DNA from: JBGPIK01 sp041484845
GTDB lineage: Bacteria > Desulfobacterota > Binatia > UBA9968
Direction of reading: 5' to 3'
NCBI GenBank assembly: GCA_041484845.1
Contig: JBGPIK010000109.1
Coordinates: forward strand, 1 to 16,860
DNA: 16,860 nt
Shown piece by piece: positions 6,272 through 12,198 of this stretch. Each line of letters starts with the position of its first letter. Within the stretch, counting starts at the first letter, position 1. The notes beneath the pieces are model-generated. The model saw only the letters and a list, made by a program, of their open reading frames with translations, had not been told where the DNA came from and made no database searches. The position numbers were made by a program, and so were the translations under genes.

Positions 6272-8344
6272 ATGTCCGTCATTGTTGCAATGGGCAGAGG
6301 GCATGGCCTCCAACAGCGAGGAGTCTCTAGCGCACCGGTCATGAACTGCTCAAGCCACACAACGCTCTCCGCCTTCATTCCCTCAATTCCTCGGGCGACA
6401 AGCGTCTTTGCTATCCTTGCCGGCTGCTGGGTGCTCGCGGCATTTGCTCCCGTGCCCAATTTGCCTTGGGGAGTGTTGATCCTGCAGCCCAGAGAGACCG
6501 CCTTCGCGCCAGTAATATCTTCCCTAAACAAGAGCCAGTTGTGGACGGCGATCCTGCTGCTCGTCACTGCGAGCATTGCCGGCTGGCTCGCGCTAAAGGT
6601 AACGCGCCCGCTGGTTCATCTCCGGGAGGTTGCCACTCAGCTTGCCCGAGGTCATCGTTCCGCTCCGATCAATCTGACCCGACAAGACGAGCTGGGCGAT
6701 CTCGGGCGCGCCTTCGATCATATGGCTGTCAGGCTCGCTGAACGCACTGCGCAACTGGAACGCGCCAATCAAGATCTCGGTGAACAGAACCGCCGCATCC
6801 AGCAGGCGGACCGCTTGAAGAGCGAGTTCTTGGCCAACATGTCGCACGAGCTGAGGACGCCGCTGAATGCCATTATCGGCTTCGCCGAAATCATGCACGA
6901 CGGCAAGGTCGGCCCGATCCCTGCGCAACATAAGGAATATCTCGGCGACGTTCTGATGAGCGCGCGCCACCTGTTGCAGCTTATCAACGACATCCTCGAT
7001 CTCTCGAAGGTGGAGGCCGGCAAAATGGAATTTAGACCGGCGCGAATTAATCTTACCGTCGTTGTTCAGGAAACGGGCGCCATCGTGCGCGGGCTAGCCG
7101 CGAAAAAACGCATCAATCTGCGCAGCGAAATCGATGCTTCTCTCTCCCAGATCGAGGCTGATCCGAGATGTCTGAAGCAACTTCTCTATAACTATTTATC
7201 CAATGCGCTTAAGTTCACCCCCGAGGGCGGCGTGGTCACGGTAAGGGCCAAAGCTGAAGGTGCGGATCACTTCCGCATCGAGGTGGAAGATAACGGCATC
7301 GGAATTAGAGCCGAGGATCGAGAGCGCATTTTTGTCGAGTTTCAGCAACTGGGCGCGAGCGTCGGAAAAAAATATTCCGGCACGGGTTTGGGATTAGCGC
7401 TCACGAAAAAGATAGCCGAAGCCCAGGGAGGCCGTGTAGGAGTAAATAGCACGCCCGGCAAAGGAAGCACCTTTTACGCGGTTTTGCCGCAAGTCCTGCG
7501 CGCGTCAAATGAAATCGTTGAAGAAACGAAATCCGTCACGATGCTTACCGAAACCCCGCTCGTCCTGGTCATTGAAGACGATGCCGAGGACCGCGCCCGA
7601 GTCGCGGAACAGCTGCGCAACGCCGGCTTTGCCGTCGAGACCGTGGCAACAGGCTTTGAGGCAGTCACCCGTTGTCATCAGTCTCGCTTCGATGCGATTA
7701 CGTTAGACCTCAGCCTGCGGGACCTCAGTAGCCGGGCTATCCTGGGTAAGATCCGTGAACGGGGTCTCAACCAGCAAACGCCGGTAATCATCGCGACCCT
7801 TATGGACCGGCAAGGAACCGTGGCCGGTTTTAGGGTCGATGATATTCTGCAAAAACCGGCTTCCAAGAGCGACCTTTTAGAAGCATTGGAACGCTCTGGC
7901 CTCGTGCCCGGGGGCTCACAGCCGATCTTGGTACTGGACGACGATCAACTGACTTTGCAGCGCGCCGAAGAACTGCTGCGACAGTCGGGTTACCGAACGG
8001 TTTGCCGGCGAGATGCCGCGAGCGCACTCCAGGCGGCGGCCCAGGAACATCCGGCAGCGGTCGTGCTCGATCCCCTTACGCCTCAAATAGACGGCTCGGA
8101 GTTTCTAAAAGAGTTCAGAAAATCAGGCGAGGGACGCATCACACCCGTCATTGTCTGGACCGGAAATCAGATTCCTGGGTCGGAATTGGCTAAGCATCGA
8201 CCCGAGCGCGAGCGGCACGCGATGGCTCGTCATGACGGACAAGCCCAAGAGCTTATCGATGAGTTAAACCATACTCTGTGGTATTCAAACGCGGCAGTCG
8301 CAACCGTCGAATACCGTAACGCTTCTCCAACGGGCACCATGTAG
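6272..8344 (+). CDS. Hybrid histidine kinase (TM-HAMP-HisKA-HATPase-REC-REC), sensor domain truncated
   Basis: This 690-residue membrane-anchored kinase has a short N-terminal region and a transmembrane helix at about 89-110 (LWTAILLLVTASIAGWLAL). HAMP follows at about 111-164, HisKA with His192 (NMSHELRTPLNA), HATPase_c about 290-405 (EDNGIGI, GTGLGLAL), receiver 1 about 428-540 (Asp479, Lys in ILQKP) and receiver 2 about 555-665 (Asp600 in VVLDPLTPQ). Residues 54-80 (VLAAFAPVPNLPWGVLILQP) match the closing strands of a periplasmic Cache/PDC sensor, but the first membrane helix and most of that sensor are absent. Frames just upstream are broken by stops, suggesting loss of the 5' end. Receiver 2 lacks the conserved lysine (ARHDG where the paralogue has AKKDH). 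The start is uncertain: ATG 6272 gives the longest frame, but no good Shine-Dalgarno fits it, and ATG 6290 and 6341 are alternatives. The kinase-receiver half is a paralogue of 693-3056. Confidence 0.85.
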   Translation: MSVIVAMGRGHGLQQRGVSSAPVMNCSSHTTLSAFIPSIPRATSVFAILAGCWVLAAFAPVPNLPWGVLILQPRETAFAPVISSLNKSQLWTAILLLVTASIAGWLALKVTRPLVHLREVATQLARGHRSAPINLTRQDELGDLGRAFDHMAVRLAERTAQLERANQDLGEQNRRIQQADRLKSEFLANMSHELRTPLNAIIGFAEIMHDGKVGPIPAQHKEYLGDVLMSARHLLQLINDILDLSKVEAGKMEFRPARINLTVVVQETGAIVRGLAAKKRINLRSEIDASLSQIEADPRCLKQLLYNYLSNALKFTPEGGVVTVRAKAEGADHFRIEVEDNGIGIRAEDRERIFVEFQQLGASVGKKYSGTGLGLALTKKIAEAQGGRVGVNSTPGKGSTFYAVLPQVLRASNEIVEETKSVTMLTETPLVLVIEDDAEDRARVAEQLRNAGFAVETVATGFEAVTRCHQSRFDAITLDLSLRDLSSRAILGKIRERGLNQQTPVIIATLMDRQGTVAGFRVDDILQKPASKSDLLEALERSGLVPGGSQPILVLDDDQLTLQRAEELLRQSGYRTVCRRDAASALQAAAQEHPAAVVLDPLTPQIDGSEFLKEFRKSGEGRITPVIVWTGNQIPGSELAKHRPERERHAMARHDGQAQELIDELNHTLWYSNAAVATVEYRNASPTGTM

Positions 8345-8355
8345 GGAGGTCAGCG

Positions 8356-8754
8356 ATGGCAGCATCAATTTTAATCGTCGACGATAATCCGGCCAATATG
8401 AAACTTGTACGCGTCCTGCTCAGCGGCGAAGGCTATGATGTGCACACCGCTTCAGATGCCAGAGAGGCGTTGGCGGAGCTTAGAAGCTCTAGGCCGGATT
8501 TGATCCTGATGGACATCCAGTTGCCGGGCATGGATGGCTTGGAGCTCACGCACAAGCTCAAAAGCGACCCGGTGACACGCGACATTAAGATCGTCGGGCT
8601 AACGGCCTATGCCATGAGAGGGGATCAAGAACGAATTATAGCCGCAGGTTGTGACGGTTACATCCCCAAGCCCATCAATACGCGCACCTTACCTAATTCA
8701 ATCAAGGGCTACCTGAAAAGACAGGCAGCAATCAGAAAGGCATCCAACGGCTAG
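8356..8754 (+). CDS. Single-domain response regulator (CheY/DivK-like receiver)
   Basis: This 132-residue stand-alone receiver has no output domain. It shows D9/D10, phospho-Asp53 in ILMDIQLPGMDG, Thr83 and Lys105 (YIPKPI), so the phosphorylation site is complete. The PGMDG loop and overall length are typical of the DivK-like receivers often encoded beside hybrid kinases. They act as phosphate shuttles or allosteric regulators. It begins 11 bases after the kinase stop, with GGGAGG (8344-8349) six bases from ATG 8356, so it is almost surely co-transcribed and co-translated with the truncated hybrid kinase. It probably receives phosphate from that kinase or moves it on. Its partner output protein is not evident; the NtrC- and NarL-type regulators upstream carry their own receivers. 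Confidence 0.93.
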   Translation: MAASILIVDDNPANMKLVRVLLSGEGYDVHTASDAREALAELRSSRPDLILMDIQLPGMDGLELTHKLKSDPVTRDIKIVGLTAYAMRGDQERIIAAGCDGYIPKPINTRTLPNSIKGYLKRQAAIRKASNG

Positions 8755-9349
8755 CTAAAGCGCGAAGCTGCAGCTCCGACGCCATTGCCGCTGACGTCCT
8801 AATGCCTGGCATGGACGGTTTTGAGCTGTGCATGAACCTGCGCTCGGACCCCGAGCCAAGCACCAAAAACGGTATTAAAGCTATTCATCTCTGTACCTCG
8901 CTCTTCCAGGCTCACCTCTCGATCGACACCGTATCATCGTTTTTTCTCTAATTTTCATGAAAGCTTGTTTCACCCTCGCCCATGAAAGTTCGACGCGAAG
9001 GGGCAAACCTGGAGGTCGCAGACGTAGAGCCGTACAGGTGTTGCCAGGCCCGGACTGTTGGAATGAGCACCCATGGGGCTGGGGAGGGGTGCAATTGAGC
9101 CACAGACCCATCGGCTGCGGCCGGAAGGTTTGTCCCTGAACGGCCACTTTCGGAGGAACCGTAAATAATACAGGCTAGAAAGTACACCGGATTTCCGCGC
9201 TGCAATCGACGCGCTATACAGTCTGAACCATGCGCCGCGGCTTAACGCGGAGTGGCTCATTTTTTCCAAAGCCATTACGAATCAGATTGGCTCCCTTTCC
9301 CTCCCCTTCGGGACTGGTTAATATTGAAGGTCTAGGGGAGGACGCGCGC
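8755..9349. other. 595-bp gap before fumC: receiver relic, then no confident gene
   Basis: The first 110 bases hold a receiver-domain fragment (separate entry). From 8870 to 9349 no frame on either strand resembles a known protein. The reverse frames across 8970-9275 are Pro/Ser/Arg-rich and look like antisense noise. A short stretch at 9000-9062 weakly recalls conserved boxes of the c-di-GMP-I (GEMM) riboswitch but lacks a convincing stem. The fumC promoter must lie here, but I cannot place it. Confidence 0.55.
8778..8865 (+). pseudogene. Relic of a response-regulator receiver domain
   Basis: Frame 8778 reads D-A-I-A-A-D-V-L-M-P-G-M-D-G-F-E-L, then CMNLRSDPEP. This is the beta3-loop-alpha3 block of a receiver, with phospho-Asp at 8793-8795 and the MPGMDG loop. 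The receiver strands before and after it are missing, there is no start codon with a ribosome site, and the frame differs from that of the intact receiver ending at 8754. It is therefore a broken remnant, probably of a duplicated receiver or of the C-terminus of another hybrid kinase. Its sequence (VLMPGMDGFEL) differs enough from the neighbour (IQLPGMDGLEL) that it is not a fresh copy. Confidence 0.7.
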
Positions 9350-10759
9350 GTGGCTCAGCAAAAATTCCGCATAGAGAGAGATTCGATGGGAGAGGTCAGG
9401 GTTCCCTGGAATGCTAATTATGGAGCTCAAACCCAGCGCGCGATTGGCAACTTTCCCGTGAGCGGAATAGGATTCCCGCAGCGCTTCATTCGCGCGCTCG
9501 CGCTGGTCAAGCACGCGGCGGCGGCCGTAAATCAAGAGCTCGGATTGCTTGATGGCAAAATGGCCGCTGCTGTCCGGGCGGCAGCCGCAGAGGTCATGAA
9601 CGGCCAACACAGCCGCGAGTTTATCGTCGACATTTTTCAGACGGGTTCGGGCACATCCACCAATATGAATGTCAATGAAGTGATTGCCAATCGCGCACTC
9701 GCGATGATCGGGAAGCCGCGGGGCAGCAAGGCCATTCATCCCAACGATCACGTTAACATGAATCAGTCGAGCAACGATGTGATCCCGACAGCAATGCATG
9801 TCGCTGCCTTGACGGCGATCCGTAAGGAGCTCTTGCCGGCGCTCCGACGATTGCACGCCGCCCTCACACGCAAAGCAAAACAATTCGACCGCATCGTAAA
9901 GATCGGCCGTACCCACTTGACCGACGCTACTCCGATACGGTTGGGGCAGGAATTTAGCGGTTATGCGCGTCAAATCGAACTCAGCCGGGAGCGCATCCGG
10001 GCCGCCGCGATCGGACTGGAAGAACTCGCGCTCGGAGGCACCGCCGTCGGAACCGGCATCAACGCCCATCCCCAATTTGCCAAACGAGCCATTCGAAGAA
10101 TTTCCGCAATGACGGGCGTAAAATTTCGCGAAGCCAAGAACCATTTCGAGGCGCAAGCGAGCAAAGATGCGGTTGTCTATGTCAGCGGAAGCCTTAAAAC
10201 TTTAGCCGTGAGTTTAACGAAAATCGCCAACGACCTGCGCTGGCTAAGTTCCGGACCGCGCTGCGGGATCGGTGAAATCCGCCTTCCGGATACTCAACCG
10301 GGCTCCTCGATCATGCCGGGAAAGATAAACCCCGTCATTTGCGAATCGGTGCTTCAAGTCGCGGCCCACGTTCTGGGATGCGACGCCACCATCGCGTTCT
10401 GCGGTCAAGCTGGCAACTTTGAGCTGAATGTGATGATGCCGATTATGGCTCTGCGCCTGCTTGAAGCGATCGAATTCAGCGCCAACGTTGTCAGGATTTT
10501 CACCGAGAAGTGCATCGTCGGCATCGAGGCCAACAAACAGCGCTGCAATGAGCTTGTGGAACAAAGCCTGGCGATGGTTACGGCGCTGGCGCCTATCATC
10601 GGCTATGATCAAGCGGCCGAAATTGCCAAAGACGCGCTTAATACCGGGAAAACAGTTCGAGAGGTGGCGCGGGCGCGAAAAATTGTGCTCGACGATGAAC
10701 TGAATGCCATTCTTGACCCGTGGCGCGCGACTCGTCCGGGAATGCCGGAAAAAGAATAG
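9350..10759 (+). CDS. fumC: Fumarate hydratase, class II
   Basis: This 469-residue class II fumarase interconverts fumarate and L-malate in the TCA cycle. It is cytoplasmic, homotetrameric and free of iron-sulfur clusters. The superfamily signature GSSIMPGKINP sits at 318-328. KIGRTHLTDATP (184-195, with H189) is the fumarase form of the motif, whereas aspartases have GRTQ-DAVP at this place. GSGTSTNMNVNEV and HPNDHVNMNQSSND are the other two substrate-site blocks. Length fits the family. The frame is open back to an ATG at 9230, but the preceding residues are unlike fumarases. I choose GTG 9350 because a TAGGGGAGG ribosome site ends 8 bases upstream and the product then begins MAQQKFRIERDSMGEV, as usual for FumC. 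It sits on the same strand as the sdh genes, which supply its fumarate substrate. Confidence 0.95.
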   Translation: MAQQKFRIERDSMGEVRVPWNANYGAQTQRAIGNFPVSGIGFPQRFIRALALVKHAAAAVNQELGLLDGKMAAAVRAAAAEVMNGQHSREFIVDIFQTGSGTSTNMNVNEVIANRALAMIGKPRGSKAIHPNDHVNMNQSSNDVIPTAMHVAALTAIRKELLPALRRLHAALTRKAKQFDRIVKIGRTHLTDATPIRLGQEFSGYARQIELSRERIRAAAIGLEELALGGTAVGTGINAHPQFAKRAIRRISAMTGVKFREAKNHFEAQASKDAVVYVSGSLKTLAVSLTKIANDLRWLSSGPRCGIGEIRLPDTQPGSSIMPGKINPVICESVLQVAAHVLGCDATIAFCGQAGNFELNVMMPIMALRLLEAIEFSANVVRIFTEKCIVGIEANKQRCNELVEQSLAMVTALAPIIGYDQAAEIAKDALNTGKTVREVARARKIVLDDELNAILDPWRATRPGMPEKE

Positions 10760-10769
10760 AACGACGCGC

Positions 10770-10798
10770 GTGCAAATTGATTATTTTTTTGTTATAAG
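10770..10798 (+). promoter_or_regulatory. Possible sigma-70-type promoter for the ferredoxin gene
   Basis: GTGCAA (10770-10775) and TATAAG (10793-10798) are separated by 17 bases of AT-rich DNA just after fumC and 40 bases before the ferredoxin start. The -10 box matches 5 of 6 consensus positions; the -35 box matches only 3 of 6. The T-run at 10783-10790 might instead be part of a weak fumC transcript end, although no stable stem precedes it. Confidence 0.3.
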
Positions 10799-10837
10799 CC
10801 CAACAGAGTGACAAATTTATCATTTTAGGGAGGGTTC

Positions 10838-11176
10838 ATGATTCAGAGACCACAGCCCTATAAACGACAAATATATGTCTGCATCAACAACCGCCATGGA
10901 GAAAACGTCTCGTGCGGCTACAGCGGCGGTGAAGAGATTGCTGAGGAATTAAAAAAAGTGGCCAAGGAAATGAATTTAAAGGGCAAACTGCGCGTCGCGC
11001 GCAGCGGTTGCTTTGATCTTTGCACTTTTGGCCCTAACATGATGATTTGGCCGGAAGGGCTCTGGTTCATGAAGGTTACGAAAGACGATCTGCCCAAAAT
11101 CATTGAAACCTACATGAGACTCGAAGAGGCAGACCACGCCAAAGACAGCGGAGTAGCGAGTGTCGCAGCCAAGTAG
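10838..11176 (+). CDS. Thioredoxin-fold [2Fe-2S] ferredoxin
   Basis: This 112-residue small electron carrier belongs to the thioredoxin-like ferredoxin family (related to NuoE and to the Aquifex/Clostridium pasteurianum [2Fe-2S] ferredoxins). Four cysteines occur in the family pattern: C15 and C26 near the N-terminus, then C58 and C62 in the SGCFDLCTFGPNM loop, expected to bind one [2Fe-2S] cluster. The following block (MMIWPEGLWF) and the C-terminal helix are typical. No signal peptide is present, so it is cytoplasmic. The start ATG 10838 is preceded by AGGGAGG with a short spacing of 4 bases. It lies between fumC and the sdh operon. A direct role with succinate dehydrogenase is not established, since SdhB carries its own clusters; it could serve other redox reactions. 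Confidence 0.9.
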   Translation: MIQRPQPYKRQIYVCINNRHGENVSCGYSGGEEIAEELKKVAKEMNLKGKLRVARSGCFDLCTFGPNMMIWPEGLWFMKVTKDDLPKIIETYMRLEEADHAKDSGVASVAAK

Positions 11177-11341
11177 TTGCAGTTGTTTTTCTGTCTTCGT
11201 TCTTCCCTCAAGCAGCGATCCTTCCAAGACCAAGCCGCCGGCGGTTTACCTTCACCGTATCTAGAAAAAAGCCGCAGAGTTTTAATGAGTAAGCATTAGC
11301 AACAGTCAATTTTTGAATAGCTTCGCAACGAGGTTTGGCCC

Positions 11342-11503
11342 GTGAATACTCCAGGTTTACAAAATGTGCGGACATTGAGAAAACACTCTTGGTGGGGGGC
11401 GCTGCTCTTGATTTATACAGCATGGCCCGCGCTACATCCCGCCTCAATTTATCCACTACGTACCGCGTCCTATTTAGGAGGTGTCTTTTCATGGGCATAC
11501 TGA
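11342..11503 (+). CDS. Small membrane protein overlapping the sdhC start (candidate)
   Basis: This is a 53-codon ORF. GTG 11342 is preceded by GAGG (11330-11333) with 8-base spacing, and it ends at TGA 11501-11503. It overlaps the first 13 bases of sdhC and contains the sdhC ribosome site AGGAGG, a layout typical of translational coupling. The product has a basic N-terminus (RTLRKH, residues 10-15), then one hydrophobic, Trp-rich segment (WWGALLLIYTAW, 17-28), a Pro-containing linker and a second, shorter aromatic/hydrophobic tail. I recognise no family. It may be an accessory subunit of the succinate dehydrogenase, since a single-helix extra subunit (SdhF) is known in mycobacterial Sdh2, or a leader peptide controlling sdhC translation. 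It could also be a chance ORF. The alternative frame upstream of sdhC (TTG 11335) gives a product unlike SdhC. Confidence 0.45.
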   Translation: MNTPGLQNVRTLRKHSWWGALLLIYTAWPALHPASIYPLRTASYLGGVFSWAY

Positions 11504-12183
11504 GCATCGGGGTTATCAACCTATACCGAACCTCAATCGGCAAAAAGGTGATTATGGCGCTCACCGGGTTGATTGGGATTGGCTTTGTCATCGTGCACAT
11601 GTATGGCAACCTTAAAGTTTTTATCGGGGCGGAATATTTCAACAACTACTCCGAAGGTCTGCGTGAGTTAGGGGCGCCTATTTTTGGCCATACCCACCTG
11701 CTGTGGATTTCCCGATTGGTACTGCTAGCCGCCGTGGTGCTGCACGTTTGGGCGGCCTGGTCACTCTACCAAGACAGCCAACGAGCCAGAGCAGTCAAAT
11801 ACATCAAACATACTAAAATTCAGGCTAGTCCGGCTGCTCTGTACATTCGTGTGGGTGGGGTTATCATTCTAATCTTTCTCATCTTCCACTTGATGCACTT
11901 CACCTGGGGCGTGCCCGGCATTCATCCTGATTTCAGCCAAACGGATGTTTATCGTAATCTGGTGGTGGGTTTTCGGTCTTATGGCTATCTACCGGCGATT
12001 TTTTACCTGGTAGCGATGGGTGCGCTTGGCTTTCATCTGTATCATGGCACGTCGAGTCTGTTCCAAACGCTCGGCCTCAGTCACACTAGACCCCTGCGAG
12101 CCTTGAGTTTGTGCCTGGCTATCGTTATTGCCGTTGGCTTTGCCATTGTCCCCCTGGCGGTTATGTTTGGATTGATCAGTTAA
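11491..12183 (+). CDS. sdhC: Succinate dehydrogenase cytochrome b subunit (single diheme-type anchor)
   Basis: This 230-residue integral membrane subunit anchors SdhAB and passes electrons from succinate to quinone through b-type heme. Five hydrophobic helices are visible at about 17-38, 70-92, 118-138, 163-185 and 203-227. Candidate heme ligands are H36 (VHMYGN), H85 (LHVW), H133 (FHLMH) and H182 (FHLYH), one in each of the first four helices, as in two-heme anchors made of one polypeptide. The STIGKK-like N-terminal block (RTSIGKKVIMALTG) and HMYGNLKVF match the Sdh1/cytochrome b558-type family of actinobacteria and Chloroflexi. There is no sdhD, as expected for this type. ATG 11491 is chosen over TTG 11335 because AGGAGG (11476-11481) is spaced 9 bases from it. 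The gene leads into sdhA after 15 bases. Confidence 0.94.
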   Translation: MGILSIGVINLYRTSIGKKVIMALTGLIGIGFVIVHMYGNLKVFIGAEYFNNYSEGLRELGAPIFGHTHLLWISRLVLLAAVVLHVWAAWSLYQDSQRARAVKYIKHTKIQASPAALYIRVGGVIILIFLIFHLMHFTWGVPGIHPDFSQTDVYRNLVVGFRSYGYLPAIFYLVAMGALGFHLYHGTSSLFQTLGLSHTRPLRALSLCLAIVIAVGFAIVPLAVMFGLIS

Positions 12184-12198
12184 AAGAGGTTTCTCATT

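Noticed and set aside
5977..6330. Forward open frame of 117 codons upstream of the second hybrid kinase
   Set aside because: The residues show no hydrophobic pattern or family motif, and the frame overlaps the kinase start in another phase. It may only be the decayed sensor region.
8970..9275. Reverse-strand open frame of about 100 codons before fumC
   Set aside because: The translation is Pro/Ser/Arg-rich with no domain-like pattern, no good ribosome site was seen, and other reverse frames in the same stretch are equally open; it looks like noise.
9230..9349. Extended fumarase N-terminus from ATG 9230
   Set aside because: The extra 40 residues are unlike class II fumarases, and a very strong ribosome site (TAGGGGAGG) serves GTG 9350 instead.
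11235..11244. CCGCCGGCGG palindrome after the ferredoxin gene as a terminator
   Set aside because: There is no loop long enough for a stable hairpin and only three T residues follow; it is not convincing as an intrinsic terminator.
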